From Roseiarcus sp963748545 (GTDB taxonomy: Bacteria > Pseudomonadota > Alphaproteobacteria > Rhizobiales > Beijerinckiaceae): DNA of 64,000 nucleotides. The notes under the pieces were generated by a model. It saw nothing but the letters and a program-made list of their open reading frames with translations. It was not told where the DNA came from and did not search any database. The number at the start of each line of letters is the position of its first letter. Within the stretch, counting starts at the first letter, position 1. The DNA is taken from positions 186,001-250,000 of the forward strand of contig CAVVJO010000020.1 of the NCBI GenBank assembly GCA_963748545.1, read 5' to 3'. Of the stretch, positions 19,921 through 29,799 are shown in pieces. The translations under genes were made by a program, and so were the position numbers.

Positions 19921-20509
19921 ATGGACTCGATAGCGAAGGTCGCCGTGAGTGAATCGGAAGAGCGGCAGACGGGATCCGGCCGGATCATCGTCCGCGATTT
20001 CGCGCGACGGCGACGTGCCGGCGATGCTGGCGATCTATCTGCATCACATCCGGCGCGGGGTCGATCCGGAACTCGACGTCGGCGAGTTCGAAGCCCCGGA
20101 CGCCGAAGACCTGAAGCGCCGGCGCAAGAACATGCAGAAACGCAAGATGCCGCACATCGTGGCGGAGGAGAACGGCGTGGTGCTCGGCTACGCCTACGCC
20201 GTGCCGTTCCGCAAGCGTCCAGCCTACCGCTACGCGATCAAGCACTCGATCTACGTCCACAACGATCATCTGCGGCGCGGCGTCGGCCAGCTCCTGATGG
20301 GGGCGCTGATCGATTCTTGCGCCGCGGCGGGATTCCGCCAGATGATCGGCTATATCGACGCCGCCAACCAGGCCTCGCTCAAGCTGCACGAGCGGTTCGG
20401 CTTCCGCCAGGTCGGCTATCTGCCGACGATCGGCTACAAGTTCGGCCACTGGACCGACACCGTCATGGTCCAACGCTCGCTCGGGCCGGGCGGAACGGAG
20501 CCGGCCTAG
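19921..20509 (+). CDS. GNAT N-acetyltransferase (phosphinothricin acetyltransferase-like), apparent +1 frameshift
   Basis: Single-domain acetyltransferase of about 196 residues. The acetyl-CoA-binding region is clear (SIYVHNDHLRRGVGQLLMG, with the R/Q-x-x-G-x-G/A pattern), followed by ANQASLKLHERFGFRQVGY, typical of the PAT/MnaT group acting on amino-acid-like substrates. The first beta strand (GRIIVRDF) lies in the frame starting at ATG 19921, whereas the rest (RDGDVPAMLAIYLHHI) is one base over; an extra base in the GCGCG stretch near 20001-20005 joins them and restores the usual spacing. Read without correction, the protein would begin at a GTG at 19949 with an unrelated N-terminus. Confidence 0.8.
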
Positions 20510-20622
20510 TGCGCACAATCGCGGGGTAGGGCCGCCGGTGGAACCGCGCCGCGCGCCGGTGACGCCCAAAAACTCCGTATCGCGAAGGCGATCAGGTCCA
20601 ACAGCCGCAAACCCTGCCGCAG

Positions 20623-20651
20623 TTGCTTACGCATTCGGCTCCCCATAAATA
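20623..20651 (+). promoter_or_regulatory. Predicted sigma-70 promoter of the RHH-MNT/HEPN operon
   Basis: TTGCTT (20623-20628) and TAAATA (20646-20651) separated by exactly 17 bases, 28 bp upstream of the ATG at 20680. The -10 element lies inside the palindrome described next. Confidence 0.55.
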
Positions 20652-20672
20652 TGGGTCTACGGTTATATGGGG
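20641..20672. promoter_or_regulatory. Palindromic operator candidate for the RHH domain
   Basis: CCCATA (20642-20647), a two-base centre and TATGGG (20650-20655) form a near-contiguous palindrome. A further TATGGGG (20666-20672) repeats the right half-site and pairs with CCCCATA (20641-20647) at wider spacing. Tandem or inverted half-sites over the -10 are typical of autorepression by ribbon-helix-helix antitoxins. Confidence 0.55.
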
Positions 20673-20679
20673 CAGCGCG

Positions 20680-21237
20680 ATGAAGACCACGGTTGAAGTC
20701 CCGGACGACCTCTATCGTCGTGTTAAGTCCGAAGCCGCTCTGCGAGGCGTCAAGGTCCGCGACCTGGTCGAAAAGGGGCTACGTCTGGCTCTTGAGAGAC
20801 CGAGCAGAACCGATCTTCGACAAAGCGTCGCTGAAGCGCCGGGGACCGGCTCTGGCGGCGACGGACCGCGGTTCGCGGACGCGCCGCTTGCCTCGGTCAA
20901 ACCAAGGATCGACGCCGACACCGAACGGGCAGCCCGAGCCTTCCTGAAGCGACTGGGAGCCAGGTATGCCGTCACCGAGGCTTTTGTGTTCGGCAGCCGG
21001 GCGAGAGGGACCCATCGCGGCGACAGCGACGCCGATGTCGCCGTGATCCTTAGCGGCAAGGCCGGCTCGCGTTTCAAGGTTGCGGGGGACATGGCCGGGA
21101 TTGCCTTCGATGTGATGCAGGAGACCGGGGTGCTCGTCGATCCTCTCCCTATTTGGGAAGACGAGATGACTGAGCCTGTGATGATCGGCAACCCCAGTTT
21201 GATCGAGACGATCAAACGGGAGGGATTCCGGCTGTGA
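20680..21237 (+). CDS. RHH-MNT fusion: ribbon-helix-helix domain plus minimal nucleotidyltransferase (antitoxin-like)
   Basis: Protein of 185 residues combining two antitoxin modules. Residues 1-42 are a ribbon-helix-helix DNA-binding segment (MKTTVEVPDDLYRRVKSEA, then VRDLVEKGLRLALE), resembling VapB-type antitoxins. After a flexible Gly/Ala linker, residues 85-185 form an MNT nucleotidyltransferase with the complete catalytic pattern GS-x10-DxD (Gly105, Ser106, Asp117, Asp119) and a later acidic position in VLVDPLP. In MntA/HepT pairs the MNT protein neutralises the HEPN toxin by transferring nucleotides. ATG at 20680 is chosen; an upstream in-frame extension runs through the promoter and is unlikely. 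The stop overlaps the HEPN start by four bases. Fusion of the operator-binding and catalytic modules in one chain is unusual. Confidence 0.85.
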   Translation: MKTTVEVPDDLYRRVKSEAALRGVKVRDLVEKGLRLALERPSRTDLRQSVAEAPGTGSGGDGPRFADAPLASVKPRIDADTERAARAFLKRLGARYAVTEAFVFGSRARGTHRGDSDADVAVILSGKAGSRFKVAGDMAGIAFDVMQETGVLVDPLPIWEDEMTEPVMIGNPSLIETIKREGFRL

Positions 21238-21629
21238 CGGGTTCGACGGCCGCGGCGAGTTACCTCAGGAAGGCCGAGCGCGCGCTCGCGGCGGCGCGAA
21301 TTCTCATGCAGGAGGACGAATGCGAAGGCGCTTGCAATCGCGCCTATTATGCGATGTTCGACGCCGCGCATGTTGCGCTGTGGGCCGTCGGAGCCCGCAC
21401 CGATGGCGCGATCGTCAAGACCCATAGCGGCCTGGTCGCGGCATTCGGCGAATGTATCGTGAAGAGCGGCAAGATGGCCCCCGAACAGGGCCGCGCGCTC
21501 GCACGCGTCCTAAAAGCGAGGCTGTTGGCGGACTACACCGCCGACACCCTTGGTATCGACGAAGCTCAAGAGACGATTGCGCCGGCGGCGGCGTTCGTCG
21601 CCGCCGTTCGCTCCCGGTTTATGACATGA
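21234..21629 (+). CDS. HEPN domain protein (toxin-like partner of MNT)
   Basis: All-helical HEPN protein of 131 residues, encoded right behind and overlapping the MNT gene (GTGA overlap, GTG start at 21234). The conserved core is CNRAYYAMFDAAHVALWA at residues 38-55, characteristic of the HEPN family paired with minimal nucleotidyltransferases. The R-x4-6-H RNase motif is not evident (Arg to His spacing in the core is ten), so RNase activity is uncertain. Members either act as ribonuclease toxins or serve in nucleotidyltransferase complexes. The coupling with an operator-bearing promoter fits a toxin-antitoxin operon. Confidence 0.85.
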   Translation: MTGSTAAASYLRKAERALAAARILMQEDECEGACNRAYYAMFDAAHVALWAVGARTDGAIVKTHSGLVAAFGECIVKSGKMAPEQGRALARVLKARLLADYTADTLGIDEAQETIAPAAAFVAAVRSRFMT

Positions 21630-21690
21630 GGAACGCGAGTCGGAATTTTGTACACGGCCCGCGTCAGCCTTCGTTAGCCTATTTCGCCGC

Positions 21691-23494
21691 TCACGCCGCG
21701 TACGCGACCAGGTCGGCGAGGTCCGCCGCCCGCTTCGCCGCGCGCACCTTGACCCTTCCGTCGCGACCGCGCGCGTCGACCTCGTGGGCGGGGAGGGCGG
21801 CGGGGTCGAGGCCGGCGCGGCGATAGACCTCCTCCGAGATCAGGACCTCGCAGTCGAGGACCCGCGTCAGGTCCTGAAGGCGCGAAGCGACATTGACCGC
21901 GTCGCCGATCACCGTGAACTGCGCGTGGCGTTCGTAGCCGATCTCGCCCGCAATCACGATTCCGGCGTTGATCCCGACGCCAAAGCGAACCGGCTCGACC
22001 GGCCCTTGAGCCAGCGCGTGATTGAGCTTCTCGACATTGGCCGCGATCACCCCGCAGGCGGCGACCGCCGCGCGGCAGGCCGCCTCGGGGTCCGACTTCA
22101 AGCCGAACACCGCCAGCAGCCCGTCGCCGAGCACCTGGTTCGGCTGGCCGTCCGCTTCGACAATGGCGCTGCTGACGGCGTTGAGAAACTGGTTGATCAG
22201 GAACACCGTGTCGTAAGGCAGGCGCCTCTCGGCGCGTCGGGTCGAACCGCGCATGTCGACGAACATCACCACCGCGTAGCGCTCCTCGCCCGAGCGCGTG
22301 GGTCCGCGCCGCACGTCGGCGAGCGTCGCGTGGGGCGGAAGCAGCGGCAGGAAGGCGATATCGCGGGTCGGCCTGAGCTGGCAGGCGAGCCGCACCCCGG
22401 TTTCGGCGTGGATGCGGGTCGAGCACGGCCTCCTCGTCTTCGCTCGGGGCCGGGAGGTCGGAGAGGTCGCCGAGAACGCGAATGCGGCAGGTGGAGCAGC
22501 GGCCGCGTCCGCCGCAGACATGGGCGAGCGGAACGCCGCCGATGAGGCTGGCCTCGAGCACGCTCAAGCCACGCTTCGCCCGGATCGTGCGGTCGGGAAA
22601 GGTGAGCCGGATCGAGCCGACCCAGCGCTCCCGCCAGGCGCGAGCGACGCGCACCAGCAGCACGCCCGCGAGCGTCCCGGCCAGGAAGATCAACATGTCC
22701 GAGCGGCCGGCCAGCACGCGAGCCGCGTCCGCCGCCGTTCCCAAATGCGCCGGCGAGAGGTTCGTGGCCCGCCAGGCCGGGTCGGCGGCGACGCGCAGGA
22801 TCTCCCGCTCCCCCTCGGCGTAGCCGATCAGCGCCAGCGTGGGGGTGAGCACCGCCGCAGACAGCAGCAGGTTCTTCACGCGCGGGTAGATCGGCTTCAG
22901 CGCGAGCCAGAAATGGACGCCGATGCAGCCGTGGATCCACACGATCAGCAGCAGGACGCCTTGGAGAACGCCGCTCAGCGGCGACGTTCCGAACTTGTAC
23001 AGCTCCTGGGCGTAGCCCTTGTCTGCGCCGGACAGGCTCAGCGCGACCCGGGTGCCGAACACGTGATCGGCGAGCAGAAACGGGATGGTGAGGCCAAGGA
23101 TGAGCTGCGTCGCCTCGAGCCGCGTCCAGCGGAACTGTCGGCGTTGGTAGAGCGCCCAGAAACCGAGGCTCATGTGGGTCAGGAGGGCGGCGTAAAGCGC
23201 CATCGCGCCAGGGAGGGACTGCCAGAGCAGCTTCTGGACCTCGAGTTCGTCCTCCATCGCCGCAACCGAGATCAGCCCCAGCGCATGATTGAGGTAATGC
23301 AGGGTCACGTAGCTGAAGAGCACGAGCCCTGAGGCCAGACGAACCTGGCGGACGCCCGGCGCGCGGAGGCGCGGAGACCTCGGCTTGGCGGTTCGGTCGA
23401 GGGGCGGAGCGGTCATTGTCGCCGAATCAGGTGAACGGAAGCCGCCGAGAGGAACGCCCTGAAGCGCGCTTTCTGACGGCTCGGGTGCGGCCAT
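21691..23494 (-). CDS. Membrane-anchored [2Fe-2S] class III adenylate cyclase (CyaC-like), apparent +1 frameshift
   Basis: About 600 residues when read through one extra base. The N-terminal half has six hydrophobic helices containing several His (HYLNHALG, LTHMSLGFW, LADHVFGTR, WIHGCIGVHFWL), resembling the b-haem anchor of fumarate reductases. Next comes a plant-type ferredoxin domain with CGGRGRCSTC (Cys-x5-Cys-x2-Cys) and a fourth Cys in VRLACQL. The C-terminal cyclase domain has VMFVDMRGST, LGDGLLAVFG and VIGDAVNVASRLQ. The shift is in a CCC/GGG run at 22416-22418 between EDEEAVL and RIHAETGVRL, inside the ferredoxin domain. The arrangement resembles the redox- or quinone-responsive CyaC described in Sinorhizobium. 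Probable role: cAMP synthesis controlled by respiratory redox state. An alternative ATG start lies at 23416. Confidence 0.85.
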
Positions 23495-23820
23495 ATCACG
23501 AAACGGCGCCCCGCGCGTGTCGTCCGCGACTGCTCGCTCATCGGACGAGCGGATTAATTTGTCTATTCATATCAGATAGATAGGAAAGAGACGGCCGGAA
23601 ATGGGCGTGTTGCGCCTCGCCTCTCTTGGAATGCGGCGAGGGGCCGCGGCTTCCGTTCAGGAGCCGTTCAGCCGTTCAGGCGCAGATGTTCGCGCCGCTA
23701 ACGGTCCGATGCCGCGTCACGCGCGGCCGAAGACCGCAAGGATGAAGACCGGATGTGCGGCGAGCGCCCGAGCGAAAGACGGCGGCGCCGCGAAATGTGA
23801 CTGAGGGTGGGCGTTTTATC
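23495..23820. other. Divergent intergenic region
   Basis: 326 bp between the divergent cyclase and peptide synthetase genes, presumably carrying both promoters. An AT-rich patch (about 23550-23590) stands out. A 67-codon frame at 23601-23804 has no protein-like character and is not called. Confidence 0.45.
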
Positions 23821-26800
23821 ATGTTGAATCCCTGAGTTTGGCGTTCGCGAGCAGGGCCTCGGGCCTGATCCGCTGGCCGATCTGCGCCGCTTCGAGACCG
23901 CGCGTCCGGCTTCGATCCTGAGCGACGCCTCGGCGTTGCGCTGGCGGTTCGGGGAGCGTCTCGACGACGTGCTCGACGAGGCCTGCGGCCAATTCGCCGA
24001 CCGCATCGCCGTCTCCACCGACGGCGTCGAACTCAGCTACCGCGAGCTTGGCGCCCGCGCGAGCCAGATGGCCCGTTTCCTTCGCGCCCGCGGCGTCAAG
24101 CCGGGCGACCGGGTCGGCGTGCTGCTTGACCGCGGCGTCGACGCCTATGTCACGCTGTTCGGGCTCCTGAAAGCCGGGGCGGCTTATGTTCCGCTCGACT
24201 CGAACCATCCGGTCGAGCGGGTTCGCTACATCCTCGAGGACGCCGGCGCCACGCTCGCCGTCGCCCATCTGCGCCTCGCCGACAAGCTCGCCGGCGCCGG
24301 CGTGGAGACCCTCGTGCTCGACGCGGCGCGCGCAAGCATCGCCGGCTTCGGCGACGAGCCGCTGTCGAACTCCGAAAAGGCGGAACGCGGCGAGGGGCTG
24401 TGCTACGTGCTCTACACCTCGGGCACGACCGGCAATCCCAAGGGCGTGGCGATCGCGCATCCGAGCATCTGCAATTTCGTCCGCGTCGCCGCCGAATCCT
24501 ACGGCTTCGGCCCCGGCGACCGCGTCTATCAGGGGATGTCGATTTCCTTCGACTTCTCGATCGAGGAAGTGTGGGTCCCGCTGGTCGCCGGGGCGACGCT
24601 GGTCCCCAACACCCAGGCGACCAGCCTGTTTGGCGAGGAGCTCGCCGATTTCCTCGAAGCCCGGGCGATCACCGGCTTCGCCTGCGTGCCGACTCTGCTC
24701 GCCTCGATCGATCGCGATCTGCCGAAGCTGCGCGTCTTCCTGATTGGCGGCGAAGCCTGTCCTCCGGCGCTGGTCAAACGGTGGAGCCGCCCAGGCCGGA
24801 CGCTCCTCAACAGCTACGGACCGACGGAGACGACGGTCACCGCGACGTTGGGCGTCCTCGACCCCGACAAGCCGGTGACGATCGGCAGGCCGCTGCCGAC
24901 CTATTCGATCGTCATCCTCGATCCCGAGGAGGACCTCGCGGTCGCGTCCGGGGAGCAGGGCGAGATCGGGATCGCCGGCGTCGGCGTGGGCGAGGGCTAT
25001 CTCAACCGCCCGGAGCTGACCGAGCAGAAGTTCATTCGGGACTTCCTCGCTCTGCCCAACAACCGTTCCGGGCGCATCTATCGCACCGGCGACCTCGGCC
25101 GCCTGACCGAGGACGGCGAGATCGAATATCTCGGCCGGATCGACACCCAGATCAAATTGCGCGGCTACCGAATCGAGCTGACCGAGATCGAATCGGTTCT
25201 GCTCGACATTCCGGAGATCGCCCAGGCGGTCGCCTCCACCTTCGAGCCGGAGCCCGGCGCGCAGGAGCTCGTCGCCTATTACGCGGTCAGGCACGGCGCG
25301 ACGGCGCCCGACCCGGCCGCGATCGTCGCGCATATGCGCGCGCGGCTGCCAGCCTACATGACCCCGTCCTATCTCGAGCGCCTGCCGTTCATCCCGACGC
25401 TGGTCAGCAACAAGGCGGACCGCAAGCTCTTGCCGAGGCCGAAGTCGCCGCGCTTGAGGCTCACCGATACGATCGTTAAGCCCGAGACGGAGACGGAGGA
25501 GACGCTCTGCGAGGCGCTTCAGGATGTGCTGTGTCTCGATGCGGTGTCGATCGACGCCGACATGTTCGTCGAATACGGCGCGCACTCGCTCTTGATGGCG
25601 CGGTTCTGCGCGCGCGTCCGGGCGCTCGAGCCGACGCTGCAGGTCGCCATGCGCGACGTCTACGCCAACCCGACGCTGCGTGGGCTCGCCCGCGCGCTCG
25701 ACGCGCAGAAGCCGGTCGAGACGGCGAACCTCGAGCTCGGCTCCATCCATCGGCCGTCGAACTTCGCCTACTACGCCTGCGGCGCGGCGCAGGCGGCGTT
25801 CTACGTGATCGCCGGCGCCGCCGCGGTCGCCGCCGGCCAGGCCGCGTTCGACTGGGTCTACGAGGCGGTCGACGCTCCGGTCACGCTCTATGTCCGCGCG
25901 CTCGCAGTCGCGGTCCTTTGGTTCTTCGGCCACAACGCGATCGCGATTCTCGCGAAGTGGCTGCTTGTCGGGCGCGTCCGCCCCGGGACGATCCCGGTGT
26001 GGAGCGCGCGCTACTTCCGCTTCTGGGCGGCGAAGGTTCTGGTGCGTTCCGCGCCGGCCGTCGTCTTCTCGGGGACCCCGATCTTCAACATCTATCTGCG
26101 CCTGCTCGGCGCGAAGATCGGGGCCAACGCGGTGATCGACTTCGCGCAACGTGCCGGAGGCGTCGGCGGACCTGTTCGAGGTTGGCGAAGACGCGCTCGT
26201 CCGGCGCACCGCGCTCATGCCGGGCTATACCGCTTACGGCAACCGCATCCACCTCGATGCGATCCGCATCGGCCGCAACGCCTATGTCGGCGAGCAGAGC
26301 GTCATGGAGATCGGCTCGGCGATCGGCGACTTCGGCCAGCTCGGGCACGTCTCCTCGCTGCAAAGCGGCCAGCGCGTGCCGGACGGCAAGCGCTACGCCG
26401 GCTCGCCGGCGGTCGAGACGGCATCGACCTTCCGCCTTCCCGACGAGACGCCGGCGCGGCCGCTCCGACGCGCGCTGTTCGCCGCGGCGATGCTGATCTC
26501 GGCGCTCGCGATCGCCGGCGCGCTGACCGAGGCGGTCGTCATCTATCTGATGAACGCGCTCACCGAAGGCGATGACGCGCTGGCGCTCAAGCCCTGGGAC
26601 GCGACCTTTGCGGCGCTGCCGCTGGCGGTCGTGACGGCGCTCGGCGTCACAGTTTTCGCGCTCGTCGGCGGGCTCCTCGTCAACACCGCCATTCCTCGCC
26701 TCGCCAACCGTTTCCTCGAGGAAGGCAAGGTCTACCCGCTCTTCGGCTTCCATCACGCGATGCAGCGGATCGTCGAGATCGCTGGCAACTCGGCGTTTTT

Positions 26801-28022
26801 CAACCTGATGTTCGGCGACTCGATCTATATCAAGTCGTACCTGCGCTGGGTTGGCTGGACGATCGGCGTCGGCGAGGAGACCGGCTCGAACTTCGGCTCC
26901 GAGCAGGGCCAGGACAATCCATTCCTGTGCTCGGTCGGCGCCAACACGGTCGCTTCCGACGCCCTTCAGCTCGGCAACCTGACCATGTCGAGCCGCGCCT
27001 TCCGGCTTGGCCGGTGCCGCATCGGCGAAAGCAACTTCCTTGGCACCCGGATCTATGTGCCGCCCGGCGCGCGCACCGGCGACAACGTGCTGTTCGCCAC
27101 CAAGGTCATGGCGCCGATCGACGGACCGGTGCGCGAGAACGTGGGCCTGCTGGGTTCGCCCGCCTTCGAGATTCCGCGCGCTTCCACCCGCGACCTCGCG
27201 ATGCTGGCCGCCGTCGGATCGAAGGAGCGCAAGCGCCAACTCGTCCGCAAGACGTGGTTCAATCTCGCCTCGATGGCCGGGTTGATCGCTTCGCGCTGGC
27301 TGATCGTGTTCCTCAGCGTCTACGTGTTCGGCTGGACGGCCGCGGTCTATGGCGTCAACGACATCGTGGCGATGACGGTCGCGGCCGGCGTTTTGGTCGT
27401 GCTGTCGGGCGCGGCCTTCATCCTGATCGAACGCGCCTCGCTCGGCTTCGGCCGGCTGAAGCCCGAGATCGTGACCATCTACGATCGGGCCTTCTGGCGC
27501 GTCGAGCGGTACTGGAAGCTCTCGGACAACCCGCTCTCGACGGCATTCGCCGGCACGCCCATGCGCTCCGTGATCTTGCGGCTGATGGGCGTCAAGGTGG
27601 GCCGCCGCGTGTTCGACGACGGCTGCAACCTCTCGGAGCGGACGCTGGTTGAAATCGGCGACGAGGCGAACCTCAACGGGTTCAGCACGCTCCAGTCCCA
27701 TTCGCTGGAAGAGGGGGTGTTCAAGTCCGATCTCGTACGCGTCGGCGCCGACGCGTCGGTCGGGATTGGCTGCCTCGTTCATTACGGCGTCACCATGGGC
27801 GACAGGACCCACCTCGACGCGGACTCCTTCCTGATGAAGGGGGAGATCACGCCGGCGGGTTCGCGCTGGCGAGGCAACCCGGCGGAACTCGTGCGGCTCG
27901 GCGCGCTAGCCGGCGCTCTGGCTCAATCCACTGTTATAGCGGAGATTTGCTGGGAGAACCCCGCCCTTTGGCTGAACTCGGCGACAGGACGGCCGCGCCC
28001 GGCAGGCTCGGCCGGAACGTAG
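23821..28022 (+). CDS. Pls/PosA-like nonribosomal peptide synthetase, two apparent +1 frameshifts
   Basis: About 1400 residues: a single adenylation domain, a carrier domain and a large membrane region with hexapeptide-type repeats, but no condensation or thioesterase domain; this is the architecture of poly-amino-acid synthetases such as epsilon-poly-L-lysine synthetase. Adenylation motifs are complete: YTSGTTGNPKG, NSYGPTETT, YRTGDLGRL, LGRIDTQIKLRGYRIE and NKADRKLLP. The carrier serine is in EYGAHSLLMARF. Several transmembrane segments and three blocks of left-handed-helix-like sequence follow (for example IGRNAYVGEQSVMEIGSAIG). The start at ATG 23821 (GAGGGTGGG upstream) requires removing one C from the CCC at 23830-23832, giving MLNPEFGV; a second extra base at 26143-26147 separates GANAVIDF from RNVPEASADLFEVG. 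The product could be an amino acid homopolymer or isopeptide; the substrate is not predicted. Confidence 0.85.
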
Positions 28023-28189
28023 CAAAAAGGTTACACACGCTCTGGGCGCGTTGTACAAGTTAACCGGCATTTTCTTACCGGAACATTACAGGAAGTTAAG
28101 ATTTCCGCTTGACAACGCCTGGGGGTGGAAACACTCTATCACACGTGGGAGCGGCAGTAGGGGGCCGCAGGACAGCGCGGGGGACGGAC

Positions 28190-28465
28190 GTGAAGGCGGG
28201 GAATTTTCGGTATTTGAGCTGCCCTGCAGAGGGCGGCACGTGGGTGGTTGTGGATAAGACCCGCGACGCGGCTGCGGTCGCGAGTTGTCGCGACAAGACC
28301 GGGGCGGCGTTGCTCGCGGCCCTGATGAACGGCGACCTTGCCGTACTGGCCGAAGCCAGTCCCGAGACGTTGTCGCGTTGCCGGTCGGCGCTCCGCCGTT
28401 CGCGGCGCGACCTCAAGGCGCACGCGTGGCCCGCGATCGGAACAGGCCGGTTCCCTCAGCTGTAG
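28190..28465 (+). CDS. Small hypothetical protein
   Basis: Unrecognised 91-residue protein, basic towards the C-terminus (SALRRSRRDLKAHAW). GTG at 28190 is chosen because a GGGGGA sits five bases upstream; the longer frame from TTG 28109 would start in what looks like a -35 element (TTGACA). It contains WVVVDKTRDAAAVASC and a helical middle part. It lies 170 bp after the peptide synthetase on the same strand. No function proposed. Confidence 0.4.
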   Translation: MKAGNFRYLSCPAEGGTWVVVDKTRDAAAVASCRDKTGAALLAALMNGDLAVLAEASPETLSRCRSALRRSRRDLKAHAWPAIGTGRFPQL

Positions 28466-28841
28466 TCTAAAGGCGTCGGCGCGGGGGTACGCCGCGAACC
28501 CCGGTCCTGTGCGGGCCGGCGGTTTCGCGTGCTGACGCCTGCCGATCCCAGGGATTGGGCGTTCGGCGTCATCGATCGTAGCCGTCCGCGGCGGCGGGGC
28601 GCCGTCTGAGCGCCGCCTCGACTTCGTTCGAGCGCCGGCGGCGTTTTCAGGATGCGGCACGCGGGCGTCGTTCGGCGTCGGACCGCGTGAGCGGATCGGC
28701 GCGGTCGCGACCTTCGCCGGGCTGGAAAACGACCGGACGCGGCCGACCGGCCCAAGTTGAAGAACCCGCTGATCTGGGGCACGGTGGCCGACGGCGCGCT
28801 CTATCCAGTGGCGAAGAAATGGGCGCCGCGAGGAGGCCCTC
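28466..28841. other. Intergenic region, nothing recognised
   Basis: 376 bp between the small hypothetical gene and the oxidoreductase gene. Short frames on both strands are GC-rich shadow-like. The last 15 bp contain the AGGAGG ribosome binding site of the oxidoreductase. Confidence 0.4.
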
Positions 28842-29699
28842 ATGCAAATCGCATTCTTCGGCGCGGGCCTGATGGGCGCGGGCTTCGTTCGCCGCGCTCT
28901 TGAACTCGGCTGCTCCGTCAACGTCTGGAACCGCGATCCGGGCAAAGCCAAGTCGCTCGAGGCGGACGGCGCGAGGGCGTTCGCCGACCCGGCTGCGGCG
29001 ATAGAAGGGGCGCACCGCATCCATCTCTCGCTGTCGGACGACACGGCGGTCGACTCGGTCTTGGAGCCGCTGGCCGCCGTGCTTCCCGCCTCGACCTGGA
29101 TCATCGACCACACCACGACCGCGCCGACGCCCACGGTCGAGCGCATCGCGCGCTGGACCAAGCGCGACAGGACCTTCCTGCATGCGCCGGTTTTCATGAC
29201 TCCGGCCAATTGCCGCGAGGGGACGGGCGCGATGCTGGTATCCGGCGATCCGGCCCAGATCTCGGTCGCGCTTCCCGAACTGCAAGCCATGACAGGCCGC
29301 GTCGTCAACCTCGGGCCGAATCCGGGCGCCGCAGCCGCGTTCAAGCTGTTCGGCAACCTGACGCTGATCGGCATGATGGGCGTCGTCGCCGACGTCCTGC
29401 GGCTTGCGCACGCGACCGGCGTCGCGCCAGAGGACGCGGTCGGTTTGTTCAAGCAGTTCGACATCGGCGCGATGCTCGCGAGCCGCGCCCAGAAGGTCGC
29501 GTCCGGTCCCTACGAGCCGCCATCCTTCACCGTCCCAATGGCCCGGAAAGACGTGCGGCTGATGATCGAGGAGGCCGCGCGCCACGACGTGGCGCTTGCC
29601 GTCATGCCGAGCGTCGCCGGACTCTACGACGCCGCGATCGCGCGGGGCGAGAGCGGTCTCGACCACACCGCGGCCTTCCGGTTCCCGGCAGAGGGATAA
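28842..29699 (+). CDS. NAD(P)-dependent oxidoreductase, 3-hydroxyisobutyrate dehydrogenase family
   Basis: Beta-hydroxyacid dehydrogenase of 285 residues. The N-terminus has the Rossmann fingerprint FFGAGLMGAGFVRRA and VWNRDPGKAKSLEADGA; the C-terminal half is the helical NAD-binding_11-type domain with the likely catalytic Lys in AAFKLFGNLTLIGMM. The usual G-x-x-G substrate loop is modified (PVFMTPANCREGTGAML, where many members have the sequence PVSGG), so the substrate is probably not hydroxyisobutyrate itself. The start is an ATG behind AGGAGGCCCTC, a strong ribosome binding site. The YoaK-like gene follows 100 bp later on the same strand. Confidence 0.88.
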   Translation: MQIAFFGAGLMGAGFVRRALELGCSVNVWNRDPGKAKSLEADGARAFADPAAAIEGAHRIHLSLSDDTAVDSVLEPLAAVLPASTWIIDHTTTAPTPTVERIARWTKRDRTFLHAPVFMTPANCREGTGAMLVSGDPAQISVALPELQAMTGRVVNLGPNPGAAAAFKLFGNLTLIGMMGVVADVLRLAHATGVAPEDAVGLFKQFDIGAMLASRAQKVASGPYEPPSFTVPMARKDVRLMIEEAARHDVALAVMPSVAGLYDAAIARGESGLDHTAAFRFPAEG

Positions 29700-29799
29700 A
29701 GTTGGGCGGGCCGCGGAGAAGCGTGCGCGACTCCTCGAGCGACCGAATCCAGTCTCGCTTGAGGGCGGCGAGACGCCGCCGCTCCGGAGCGACTGTCGC

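Noticed and set aside
23601..23804. 67-codon plus-strand frame
   Set aside because: Low-complexity Ala/Arg content, no conserved pattern, and it sits in what should be a divergent promoter region.
23819..26218. 799-codon open frame on the minus strand
   Set aside because: Antisense to the adenylation domain of the peptide synthetase; no domain and shadow-like composition.
26085..27812. 575-codon open frame on the minus strand
   Set aside because: Antisense to the C-terminal half of the peptide synthetase; no recognisable domain.
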